NCBI GenBank assembly: GCA_964503685.1
Contig: CAZDAW010000048.1
Span: 1 to 23,255 of the forward strand
DNA from: CAZDAW01 sp964503685
Lineage (GTDB): Bacteria; Chloroflexota; Anaerolineae; Anaerolineales; Anaerolineaceae
Length of the DNA: 23,255 nucleotides
Reading direction: 5' to 3'
Part shown: positions 1-7,835 of the stretch, piece after piece
Layout: every line of letters begins with the position of its first letter
Numbering within the stretch: the stretch's first letter is position 1
Notes under the pieces: generated by a model
The model's database searches: none
Seen by the model: only the letters and a program-made list of their open reading frames with translations
Told to the model about the DNA's origin: nothing
Translations under genes and position numbers: made by a program

Positions 1-1
1 G

Positions 2-709
2 CACATAGTGTGGGATTTGATTTCACCCTATGCACAGGGGGCCTGGGGGGGGGGGCCCGGGGGTGGAACAGTAGCGCATTCTGCAATTGCCTGTTTTTTA
101 GGTGATACACCCGAAGCCATGCTGGCATTTGCCAGAATCATTTCACCTGAAATTCCACGCATTGCGCTGATCGATTTTAATAATGATTGCGTCAATGACG
201 CATTAGCCGTCTGTGAAGCAATGTTCAAACGCTATCGCGAATTGACTGATGCAGGAGACGTTACCGAAGCTCAAAAATACCGACTTTATGGCGTTAGAAT
301 GGATACGAGCGCATCCCTGAGAGACATATCCGTCCCTCCATTAGGAGATCCACAACTCGACCTGGGCGTCAATCCACGCCTTTGTTTTTTTGTACGCCAG
401 GCATTGGATTCCGCCTGGCAAAATTGGGCGCTTCCATCATCTTGGCAAGATCAGGCACGCGATTATTGCCAGAAAGTAAAAATCGTCGTTTCAGGAGGAT
501 TTACACCCGAAAAGATCAGCCGTTTTGAAAAACTCGGAGCTCCAGTAGATATTTATGCTGTTGGGTCTTATTTATTTGACAATCACGGTTTTACAGTCAC
601 AGATTTTACTGCGGACATTGTGCGCGTTAAAGTTGATAATAAATGGGTGGATATGGCAAAAGTAGGCCGCCGACCTTGCGCAAATCCTTCCTTGGAACGA
701 GTATGGTAA
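2..709 (+). CDS. pncB: Nicotinate phosphoribosyltransferase, 3' part (5' end outside window)
   Basis: This is the C-terminal part (about 235 residues) of a nicotinate phosphoribosyltransferase. The enzyme makes nicotinate mononucleotide from nicotinate and PRPP in the cytosolic NAD salvage pathway. The reading frame is open to the left edge, so the GTG at position 8 is not taken as the true start. Recognisable family segments are a GGGTVAHSAIACFLGD stretch near the start, GVRMDTSASLRDISV, the phosphate-binding-type KIVVSGGFTPEKI, and PVDIYAVGSYLFDN followed by a C-terminal domain ending in PCANPSLERVW. The aspartate and arginine of GVRMD match the family's usual GVRLDSGD site. Just after the edge the frame runs through a G-rich tract (38-63, including eleven consecutive G) encoding Gly/Trp/Pro, which looks unnatural and may hide a sequencing or assembly error. 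A 383-bp gap follows before the next intact gene. Family assignment is from motif recognition. Confidence 0.85.
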   Translation, partial: HIVWDLISPYAQGAWGGGPGGGTVAHSAIACFLGDTPEAMLAFARIISPEIPRIALIDFNNDCVNDALAVCEAMFKRYRELTDAGDVTEAQKYRLYGVRMDTSASLRDISVPPLGDPQLDLGVNPRLCFFVRQALDSAWQNWALPSSWQDQARDYCQKVKIVVSGGFTPEKISRFEKLGAPVDIYAVGSYLFDNHGFTVTDFTADIVRVKVDNKWVDMAKVGRRPCANPSLERVW

Positions 710-877
710 CAAGCAACAAAAGTTAATTGATTACCCACGTAAATTTTCTATAAAACCTTCTCTTTTTATGGTAAGATTATTTATTCCAATCAGGCAAGCA
801 GTCAGTCGAATGTACTTTGACAGACGTGATAAATTTTGGGCATGCCAAAAGCCAGAGATTATCACTTTACAGAATAA

Positions 878-1057
878 GAATTGACTGCGTCTGAACTGAA
901 CCGGATAGAATTGTTTTGGCGATATCTGAAGGATCATGTCTGTGCGAATAAACTCCACGACAACATCAAAGAAGTCGTGAAAGCCGCCGTGAAACGGATG
1001 ACCACACAGAATAGCCAAACCTCTGATCCAAAATTCCACGTTTTTAAACACTTATGA
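878..1057 (+). pseudogene. IS630-family transposase remnant (C-terminal end)
   Basis: After an in-frame TAA at 875-877 the frame is open to TGA at 1055-1057. It encodes LTASELNRIELFWRYLKDH and then about 40 basic residues ending KFHVFKHL. The SELNRIE...WRYLK pattern is the classic last catalytic segment of IS630/Tc1-type DDE transposases (PELNPIE..W..LK), where the glutamate is the third acidic residue. There is no start codon and no upstream DDE region. Positions 778-877 may hold further decayed coding sequence but cannot be aligned with confidence, and no terminal inverted repeats or target duplication are visible. The 710-877 stretch otherwise shows nothing recognisable. The remnant separates pncB from the glucan phosphorylase gene, so an insertion followed by deletion is likely. 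An open frame on the opposite strand (731-1051) is its antisense shadow. Confidence 0.7.
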
Positions 1058-1091
1058 CAAACTAATTAGCAGTAAGGTAAATAAATTAATT

Positions 1092-3275
1092 ATGGAAAAT
1101 AAAATTCATACCGAGATCCCGAACCATTTTAATTTGCCACGCCGTATCAGCCGGCTGAGTGAATTAACATACAATCTATGGTGGACATGGAATCCGGATG
1201 CTCAGCTCCTATATTCACTTGTAGATAAAGCGCTCTGGGAAAAAGTGCGCCATAACCCGGTTGGCTTTCTGCGTCAGGTAGAACGCGCTCGTCTGAATGC
1301 AGCTATATCAGACCGGTATTATTTGGACCGCTATGATCGTGTATTTAAGGCATTCGATCAATACATGAAAGGTAACCATACCTGGTTCCATCAAGAGTAC
1401 CCAAAATATGCCGATCAAAAAGTCGCATATTTTTCATCCGAATTTGGCTTACATGAAACAATCCCGATGTATGCAGGGGGATTAGGCGTTCTGTCAGGAG
1501 ATACGCTGAAAGAAGCGAGTGATCTTGGCATCCCCATGGTTGGGGTAACCTTTTTTTATGCTCAAGGCTATTTTGCCCAACATATTACCGAAGATGGCTG
1601 GCAAGAATCTTACAACCCGCATCTGGAACTGAACGATTTGCCTACGATGCCAATCTACAATGCCAATGACGAACCCCTGACAATCTCCATCAACCTGCCT
1701 GATAGAGCAATTTACGTACGCCTGTGGCAAATTCAGGTCGGTCGGCTCCCATTGTATTTACTCGACACGGATGTTGAGCAAAATTCGCAATCAGATCGAC
1801 AATTATCCGCTCGCTTATACGGGGCCGACCCTGAATTACGCATATTACAGGAAATTATTTTAGGCATTGGAGGCGTACGCGCCCTGCGGGTTTTGGGCAT
1901 CAAGCCAACTATATGGCACATGAATGAAGGTCATTCAGCTTTTCTGGCTTTGGAACGCGCTCGTGAATATGTAGCTGCCGGAAAAACATTTGCCGAAGCC
2001 GTTGATTTAGTAAAGAAGAGCACTATCTTTACTACGCACACTCCTGTACCAGCTGGCAACGACGAATTCCCATTATGGCTGATTGATAGATATTTTTCAA
2101 ATCTGTGGCCAGAATTAGGGTTAAGCCGAGAAGAATTTGTCCAACTGGCTTCACACAAACAACCCTGGGGTGAAACGTATAGTTTGCCAATTCTGGCAAT
2201 CCATTTATCAGATCACCGTAATGCTGTTTCAGAACTCCATGGTCAGGTTTCAAGAAACATGTGGCATTTCCTATGGCCTGACCTCCCAATTGAAGATGTC
2301 CCTATCGGATACATTACCAATGGCGTTCATGTGAAAACATGGCTGGCCCGTCGCCTGCGCGTGTTATATGACCGTTATTTCGATCCCAATTGGATAGAAG
2401 AAATTGATGACCCTGCAATATGGGAACAAATTGAAAACATACCAGATGCAGAGTTATGGCTGGTGCGCAAACACCTTAAACGCAAGCTGGTCAACTTTAT
2501 GCGCGACCGAGCCCGCCAACAATGGGTTACCGGACAGGTTCATCCAGTTCAGGTGATCGCTGCTGGAACATTACTGGACCCAAACGCTCTGACGATCGGT
2601 TTTGCGCGCAGATTCGCGACCTATAAACGAGCAAACCTTATTCTGCGTGACCCAGACCGCCTGCTGCGACTGCTAAACCAGCCCAACATGCCGGTACAAA
2701 TCATCTTTGCCGGAAAATCTCACTCGGCTGATGAACCAGGCAAGCTGCTCATCCAGGAAGTCTATCGCGCCGTAAAAAATGCCAACAATGCCGGACGTCT
2801 GGTTTTTCTGGAAGACTATGATATGAATATCGCGCGCTATCTGGTTCAAGGGGTTGATGTCTGGTTAAATACTCCCCGCCGCCCTAATGAAGCTTCTGGA
2901 ACTTCGGGGCAGAAAGCAGCCTTAAACGGTGTATTGAATTTTTCTGTTCTGGATGGCTGGTGGCGTGAAGGTTTTAATGGACAAAACGGTTGGGCAATTG
3001 GGACTGACACTGATTATGCCGATCCAAGAGTCCAGGATGAAGCCGATGCAGCAAGCCTTTATGATACATTGGAAAATGACATTATTCCGCTTTTTTACAG
3101 TCAACGTTCTGCTGATGGCCTGCCTGGTGATTGGATTGGGAAGATGAAAGAATCCATCCGCACTTTATCACCCCTATTCAGTTCATGCCGGATGATGAAA
3201 GAATATGTCAATGATCTATATATCCCATCGGTACCCGCAACCGATGATCTGCAAGAAGATGAAGGTGTGTCATAA
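1092..3275 (+). CDS. glgP: Alpha-glucan (glycogen/maltodextrin) phosphorylase, GT35 with DUF3417
   Basis: This 727-residue enzyme is predicted to phosphorolyse alpha-1,4-glucans to glucose 1-phosphate in the cytosol, using pyridoxal phosphate. The N-terminus (about residues 10-115, with YNLWWTWNPDA) is the DUF3417 domain that marks the short bacterial/archaeal glucan phosphorylase branch. The phosphorylase core follows: VAYFSSEFGLHE, MYAGGLGVLSGD, HMNEGHSAF, TTHTPVPAGND and FARRFATYKRANL. The segment EASGTSGQKAALNG contains the expected PLP-binding lysine, K608. The length is normal for this branch, which is shorter than the roughly 800-residue classical enzymes. The ATG is preceded by a weak AAGG about 12 nt upstream. 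The UPF0316 gene starts 5 nt after the stop, so the two are probably co-transcribed. No other glycogen genes are present in the window. Confidence 0.95.
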   Translation: MENKIHTEIPNHFNLPRRISRLSELTYNLWWTWNPDAQLLYSLVDKALWEKVRHNPVGFLRQVERARLNAAISDRYYLDRYDRVFKAFDQYMKGNHTWFHQEYPKYADQKVAYFSSEFGLHETIPMYAGGLGVLSGDTLKEASDLGIPMVGVTFFYAQGYFAQHITEDGWQESYNPHLELNDLPTMPIYNANDEPLTISINLPDRAIYVRLWQIQVGRLPLYLLDTDVEQNSQSDRQLSARLYGADPELRILQEIILGIGGVRALRVLGIKPTIWHMNEGHSAFLALERAREYVAAGKTFAEAVDLVKKSTIFTTHTPVPAGNDEFPLWLIDRYFSNLWPELGLSREEFVQLASHKQPWGETYSLPILAIHLSDHRNAVSELHGQVSRNMWHFLWPDLPIEDVPIGYITNGVHVKTWLARRLRVLYDRYFDPNWIEEIDDPAIWEQIENIPDAELWLVRKHLKRKLVNFMRDRARQQWVTGQVHPVQVIAAGTLLDPNALTIGFARRFATYKRANLILRDPDRLLRLLNQPNMPVQIIFAGKSHSADEPGKLLIQEVYRAVKNANNAGRLVFLEDYDMNIARYLVQGVDVWLNTPRRPNEASGTSGQKAALNGVLNFSVLDGWWREGFNGQNGWAIGTDTDYADPRVQDEADAASLYDTLENDIIPLFYSQRSADGLPGDWIGKMKESIRTLSPLFSSCRMMKEYVNDLYIPSVPATDDLQEDEGVS

Positions 3276-3280
3276 ATAAT

Positions 3281-3808
3281 ATGGAACTCGTTCTGACAAC
3301 GCAAACCATATTGGGTGCTTTACTTATCTTTGCATTGCGTGTATCTGATATGACCTTCGACACACTGCGCTTGCTATTTGTTGTGCGCGGAAAGAAGTTG
3401 TTGGCCTGGGCGCTCGGTTTTTGCCAGTCAGTTATTTATGTGTTTGCTATCAGTTCGGTTTTATCCAATCTGAATAATCCCCTGAATATTGCCGGTTATG
3501 CAGCCGGCTTTGCCACTGGGAACGTGATTGGAATGTTAATCGAGGAACGACTTGCGATAGGACACACCCATCTAAAAATCATCAGTTCACGCCGCGGTTC
3601 AGCAATTGCCGAAAAATTACGCGGCGTCGGATATGCCGTGACCGAAATCCCTGCCAGGGGAAAGGATGGGATGGTCACTTTGCTCGATTGCAGCGTCTTG
3701 CGTAAAGACGTGGCTAAAGCTGAAACTGTCATATTGGAAATTGATCCAGACGCATTTGTGACAGCCGAAGATTTGCGTCCTATGCGTCATGGATTTTGGC
3801 GAGCATAA
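3281..3808 (+). CDS. UPF0316 (DUF2179/DUF5698) membrane protein
   Basis: This 175-residue protein belongs to the UPF0316 family, whose molecular function is not established. About three hydrophobic helices occupy the N-terminal 90 residues, with the family-typical RVSDMTFDTLRLLFVVRGKK loop after the first and AGYAAGFATGNVIGMLIEE in the third. A soluble C-terminal DUF2179 domain (about residues 95-170) follows, with the pattern SRRGSAIAEKLRGVGYAVT...GKDGMVTLLDCSVLRKD. That fold is predicted to be a small ligand- or metal-binding sensor module in other proteins. It lies 5 nt after glgP and converges with the lipoprotein gene, whose stop is only 5 nt away. No terminator hairpin is evident between them. 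Confidence 0.85.
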   Translation: MELVLTTQTILGALLIFALRVSDMTFDTLRLLFVVRGKKLLAWALGFCQSVIYVFAISSVLSNLNNPLNIAGYAAGFATGNVIGMLIEERLAIGHTHLKIISSRRGSAIAEKLRGVGYAVTEIPARGKDGMVTLLDCSVLRKDVAKAETVILEIDPDAFVTAEDLRPMRHGFWRA

Positions 3809-3813
3809 AACTA

Positions 3814-4368
3814 TTAAAACTCAAAATGACCTTTTGCGGCTTCAATCCATCCGTCTTTATCAAGCTCCTTACGATTCAAGCGCAGCAGTGTAGAAAAATC
3901 CGTTTCCGATAAATAATGATATTGGTTATCAGATGAGTGAACGGCCATCCGGATAATGAATTTTTCTGTATCAAAAGTGTTTTGCAACTGATCCTCAGGA
4001 ATAAGAGTCAGCACCATCCCAAAATTTTCGAGTATTGAATACGATAGGGTTTCTTGCATATCTCTGGAGATATAAGCAGAGGTCAAATCGAGTTGCAGCA
4101 GATCCCGATCGAGTTGGCTGACATTGACACGGCGGATATCGCTTGAGCCTTCCAGATAACTTTGTAATTGTGCGGCGAGCACAGGCAAAAGCGCAGCTTC
4201 TGGAGTAGGGGTGAGAGTTTCAGTCGGAGGTGGAGTTGGCGTCCAAGATTCTGCAGTGGTGGTAGCAGCGACTGCGGTTTGTTCCGCAAGCGCTTCCGCT
4301 GAAGGAGAACACGCAGCAAGCAACAATAAAACCAAGAGGCATCCAGTAAGATAGTATTTTATTTTCAT
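3814..4368 (-). CDS. Lipoprotein of unknown function
   Basis: This 184-residue secreted lipoprotein has a basic start (MKIKYY), a hydrophobic core and a lipobox LAAC, with the acylated cysteine at position 20. A low-complexity linker rich in Ala, Thr and Pro (about residues 25-58, TPTPPPTETLTPTP) leads to a soluble domain of about 125 residues with no motif I recognise. Pro/Thr linkers after lipoprotein signals are common in Anaerolineae-type surface proteins. It sits downstream of ecfT in the same orientation with a gap of about 110 nt, so it could be the last gene of the ECF operon, possibly an extracytoplasmic partner. That role is only inferred from position. Confidence 0.75.
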   Translation of the reverse strand: MKIKYYLTGCLLVLLLLAACSPSAEALAEQTAVAATTTAESWTPTPPPTETLTPTPEAALLPVLAAQLQSYLEGSSDIRRVNVSQLDRDLLQLDLTSAYISRDMQETLSYSILENFGMVLTLIPEDQLQNTFDTEKFIIRMAVHSSDNQYHYLSETDFSTLLRLNRKELDKDGWIEAAKGHFEF

Positions 4369-4478
4369 TTGGAAAGAGTTCCGAGTCTCAAGATTTTTTA
4401 ATAAGGAAAACCATCATAAACAGACACAAAATGATTTTCCTCTTTGCGATACATCATCAAAATTGAAATAATAACATC

Positions 4479-5354
4479 CTACACAACCAGATTGATTAGA
4501 GCATCAGGTATCCAGAACTTTCCATACCCCATAATCGACAAAACAGCAGAGGTGATAAATACGATCACTGCAAATGCAATAACGGCATAATCATACCAAT
4601 GATATAGCAACTTTTGCACCCAGGTTCGGGTACACAACCCAAAACAACGTAGATCCATGGCATTCGTAACATCTTCACCAGTTAAAATTGATCCCATCGT
4701 AATCGGCACAATAAGCGGTGCAACCTTCCGAACCTGAGCGATGATTCCCCCCTCAACTCGTTCAATTTCATAACCACGGGCGCGCTGTGCATCCAGCGTC
4801 ACATTAAAATCGCGCGCCAGGGTAGGCACATAGCGAAATGCCAGATCCATAGAAAACGCAAACCGATCCGGTAATCCCATCCCTCTAAACGTAACACCAT
4901 AAAGACGGGGATCCATTGAATAGGGAATGATAATAAAAATTGCAGAAATCGACAAAATGCGAAGCGCCTGGGCCAAGGCATACCAGAGACGTTCAATAGT
5001 CAACTTGAAATAAATCGGCCAATGGGTCAATGGGAAAACGCCTTTGAATTCCCAGACGGCATGCTCCACCTTGGGAATGATTCCCACAGCGCCCCCACTG
5101 GTGATAATTGTGTTGACCAGAATCATCATCGTTAGCAAGATGGTAATCAACGTCCAGGCGCGGCGCGTTTCACGCCAACGCGTTCGGGCTGATAAATACC
5201 ATGCCATCGCTACTACAAAGAAAAAGATCAGGTAGCGAATATCCCAAAAGAATGTTACAGAAAATAAAAATAATAGCGAAAAGATCCAACGGGCGCGTGG
5301 ATCCACTTTTTCCATAAAGCTGTTGCGAATACGATAATTCCAGGTAACTAACAT
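4479..5354 (-). CDS. ecfT: Energy-coupling factor transporter transmembrane component EcfT
   Basis: This 291-residue membrane protein is the T component that links the ATPase to the substrate-binding S component of an ECF-type vitamin or metabolite importer. It has about five to six hydrophobic segments and the entry motif VDPRARW after the first residues. The two cytoplasmic coupling-helix regions are visible: QRARGYEI (residues 190-197), which carries a normal ARG motif, and AMDLRCFG (232-239), where the usual ARG is replaced by RCF. It follows the S-component gene after 132 nt that contain a strong hairpin, and it shares orientation with ecfA and the SAM hydroxide adenosyltransferase genes. 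Only a weak AAGG precedes the start codon. Confidence 0.92.
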   Translation of the reverse strand: MLVTWNYRIRNSFMEKVDPRARWIFSLLFLFSVTFFWDIRYLIFFFVVAMAWYLSARTRWRETRRAWTLITILLTMMILVNTIITSGGAVGIIPKVEHAVWEFKGVFPLTHWPIYFKLTIERLWYALAQALRILSISAIFIIIPYSMDPRLYGVTFRGMGLPDRFAFSMDLAFRYVPTLARDFNVTLDAQRARGYEIERVEGGIIAQVRKVAPLIVPITMGSILTGEDVTNAMDLRCFGLCTRTWVQKLLYHWYDYAVIAFAVIVFITSAVLSIMGYGKFWIPDALINLVV

Positions 5355-5411
5355 TCAAACAAAACCTTGGGGCGTGATAAATTTGAATAAAATATGTCAG
5401 GTCTAATAATT

Positions 5412-5448
5412 TCCGTTGAAAGCGGATTTCAGCCCCGCTCTCAACGGA
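5412..5448 (-). promoter_or_regulatory. Intercistronic hairpin between S-component and ecfT genes
   Basis: TCCGTTGA (5412-5419) pairs with TCAACGGA (5441-5448). After one A/C mismatch, AGCGG pairs with CCGCT around a 9-nt loop, giving a 13-bp interrupted stem. On the coding (minus) strand it is followed by AAATTATTAG, not a U run, so it is not a typical intrinsic terminator. It more likely stabilises or processes the polycistronic mRNA, or partially attenuates ecfT. Confidence 0.6.
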
Positions 5449-5486
5449 TTCATCTGATTCTTTAGTTTATCAAACAACAGAGCTTG

Positions 5487-6035
5487 TTACCTCCCGGAAC
5501 GGGAGACAATGGCGTTATAAGCCACCATCAGGATCGGAGTGAGAATTAAACCATTGACCAGATTTGAGATCACTGATGGGAGAAAGTTGACAGCGATCGT
5601 GGTTGGGAGATCGACGCCAGAAACCCACATTTCAGAAAGCGAGGCCACGCCCATGCCGACCAACACGCCAACGATCACCATTAACTCAGCTTTCAGAAGG
5701 CTCGCACTGGCTTTATAGTTAGTCAGCGAGGCTGCAATTAAGCCGGGAAATAATCCCATCAGGCCATTACCAATATCCCACCAGACCCAGAACCCATATC
5801 CGGAGAGTAAATCGCCGATGATGTTACCCAGAAAACCGGCAATGAACCCAACAATAGGACCGAATGCCACACCAAAAAACATGGCAATGGCTACAGCGGG
5901 GCGAATTGAAACATTCGCTGCGCCGGGTAACTGCAGAATATTCGTTGCCCAGGCAAGCACACCAAACAGGGCTGCGCCGATGGCAGAAAAAACGACTTCA
6001 CGAGTACCAAACTTCCACAATGATTTCTTATTCAT
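5487..6035 (-). CDS. ECF transporter S component (substrate not determined)
   Basis: This 182-residue integral membrane protein with about six hydrophobic helices is the size and shape of an ECF transporter S component, the subunit that binds the substrate. It starts with a short basic tail (MNKKSLWKFGTREVV). Gly/Ala-rich helices follow, with the loops NVSIRPAVAIAMFFG and GNIIGDLLSGYGFWVWWDIGN, typical of S components that pack against EcfT. A strong ribosome site, AGGAGG, precedes the ATG by 8 nt. The gene lies between ecfA (170 nt upstream) and ecfT. No riboswitch could be recognised upstream. The neighbouring SAM hydroxide adenosyltransferases suggest a substrate in SAM, adenosine or methionine metabolism, but that is inference from context only. 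Confidence 0.85.
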   Translation of the reverse strand: MNKKSLWKFGTREVVFSAIGAALFGVLAWATNILQLPGAANVSIRPAVAIAMFFGVAFGPIVGFIAGFLGNIIGDLLSGYGFWVWWDIGNGLMGLFPGLIAASLTNYKASASLLKAELMVIVGVLVGMGVASLSEMWVSGVDLPTTIAVNFLPSVISNLVNGLILTPILMVAYNAIVSRSGR

Positions 6036-6204
6036 CTTGACTGACCTCCTGTGAAATAAATTAAAATGATGAAAATAAATTAGACAACATGGTCATTAGC
6101 ACGATAACATTACCTTTTCGTTTCACCTCCTTTTTCATCATAACCTGATTCCCCATTAAGAATAATGCAAAAACCGCGAAATAGCTACGATTAAAATAAA
6201 AAAC

Positions 6205-7824
6205 CTATCCGCCGCCAATTTTATGCGCCAATTCTTCGGCGCGCATAAATTGCCCTGTTTCTGGATAATATTTCAGATTAAGTTTCAAAAGTGAAGTGGG
6301 TAAAACCCGGCAACGCTTCAACAATGCTTCATCTTTTAGCACATCATACGGCGCACCATCCGCCGCGATGACGCCATCATAAATGAGCAACACCCGATTA
6401 GCATAGATAACTGCCAGATCAATATCGTGAGTAATAAACAATATCGCATCGAATCCTGGCATTTGCAAAATTGCATCCATAAAAGCCAGGTAATTCCAAT
6501 AATCCTGACCTGCTGTTGGTTCATCCATCATTAACGTGCGTGACTGCATAGCCAGCACCGAGGCAATGCTGACCCGTTTTTGCTGGCCGAATGACAACGC
6601 CAGGGGCGGGGTTTGCAGCTCTTCTTCCATATGAACCGTATGGATTGCCCAATCCACATTCTTCTTTATTACTTCAGGCGAATAACGCAGATTACGAGGG
6701 CCAAAAGCCAATTCCTCCTCAACCGTGGGAGCAAACAGCATTTGTGTAGGGCTTTGAAAGACATACCCAATAGTATGCGCCGCCTGGGCAACTGTAATCT
6801 GACGGGTATCTTTCCCTTCCAGTAAAACCTGACCCTGAGTAGGTTTCAGCAATCCCAGAATATGTTTGACCAGAGTCGTCTTCCCAGCACCGTTGTGTCC
6901 CAAAATAGCAATGACATCCCCTTTGTGAATTTGAAAATTGATTCCGTGCAGTACTTCCGGCAGATCTGGGCTATATCGAAAATGGACGTCCTCAAATGCG
7001 ACGAGCGGCGCGTTATCTTCTCGATGCAAGAGTGGCTTGAATGATTTTTGCTGCTCTTTACGAGAGCGCTCCATGATAACAGACGCTGGCAGCTTAATGC
7101 GGTGATAGTCGACCACCCCCATCAATCCATCAACGTCGCCGTAATAGACCTGCTTTCCCTCATCCATATAAAGAACCTTTTCGGGGCAAATAGCAAGCAC
7201 GTCCTCTACGCGGTGTTCCACAATGATTACAGCAATTCCATCGTCGGCCAGACGCCGGAAAAGTTGCAAAGCTTCGTGCGCTGAAGCCGGATCAAGACTG
7301 GCGAGCGGTTCATCAAGTAATAAGATACGCGGGTGCATTGCCAGCACTCCCGCAAGGGCAACTTTTTGCTTCTCGCCGCCCGACGTCGTAAAGGTTTCCC
7401 GGTCACGTAAATATGAAATGCCCAAAAAGGATAGCGTTTCATCCACCCGTTGGAGCATCTCATCACGCGGCATGGCAAGGTTCTCCAATCCGAAAGCCAC
7501 CTCGTTCAAAACATAACTGGCAACGATCTGCCGTTCCGGGTCCTGCAAAAGTGTACCGACCATTTGCGATAACTCCGGCATGGTCATATCGACATTCTTT
7601 CGATCAAAAATAAGAATTTCTCCCTGCATATCACCATGATAGACACGCGGAATTAAACCATTGATACAACGCATAAGCGTGGTTTTGCCGCAGCCGCTGG
7701 CGCCAGCTATTAATAATACCTCCCCCGGTTTGACATCAAACGAAATATTTTCGATGGCTGGTTCTGATCGCCGGTGATATCTGAAAGATAGATTTTCTAC
7801 CACCAGCGCGTAAGATGATCCCAT
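6205..7824 (-). CDS. ecfA: ECF transporter ATPase with two fused ABC domains (EcfA1-EcfA2 type)
   Basis: This 539-residue protein fuses the two ATPases of an ECF importer, as in YkoD-type proteins. Domain 1 has Walker A GASGCGKTT (41-49), Q-loop Q94, signature TSGGEKQK (147-154), Walker B LLLDEP (168-173) and H-loop His204. Domain 2 has Walker A GHNGAGKTT (309-317), Q357, signature LSFGQQKR (410-417), LMMDEP (431-436) and His466. Both sites look catalytically complete, although the second signature is degenerate (FGQQ instead of SGGQ). AAGGAA lies 7 nt before the ATG. It follows the second SAM hydroxide adenosyltransferase gene by only 11 nt, which argues for one operon with the S and T components downstream. 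Confidence 0.94.
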   Translation of the reverse strand: MGSSYALVVENLSFRYHRRSEPAIENISFDVKPGEVLLIAGASGCGKTTLMRCINGLIPRVYHGDMQGEILIFDRKNVDMTMPELSQMVGTLLQDPERQIVASYVLNEVAFGLENLAMPRDEMLQRVDETLSFLGISYLRDRETFTTSGGEKQKVALAGVLAMHPRILLLDEPLASLDPASAHEALQLFRRLADDGIAVIIVEHRVEDVLAICPEKVLYMDEGKQVYYGDVDGLMGVVDYHRIKLPASVIMERSRKEQQKSFKPLLHREDNAPLVAFEDVHFRYSPDLPEVLHGINFQIHKGDVIAILGHNGAGKTTLVKHILGLLKPTQGQVLLEGKDTRQITVAQAAHTIGYVFQSPTQMLFAPTVEEELAFGPRNLRYSPEVIKKNVDWAIHTVHMEEELQTPPLALSFGQQKRVSIASVLAMQSRTLMMDEPTAGQDYWNYLAFMDAILQMPGFDAILFITHDIDLAVIYANRVLLIYDGVIAADGAPYDVLKDEALLKRCRVLPTSLLKLNLKYYPETGQFMRAEELAHKIGGG

Positions 7825-7835
7825 AAATAATTTCC

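Noticed and set aside
731..1051. A 106-codon open frame on the minus strand
   Set aside because: Its complement encodes the recognisable IS630 C-terminal motif, so this is an antisense shadow.
3800..3830. A bidirectional terminator between the convergent UPF0316 and lipoprotein genes
   Set aside because: Only about 5 nt separate the stops, and no inverted repeat with a T run was found.
6036..6204. A riboswitch ahead of the S-component gene
   Set aside because: No conserved core of the TPP, FMN, cobalamin or SAM classes was recognisable by eye, and the interval is AT-rich with little stem potential. A covariance-model search would be needed to exclude it fully.
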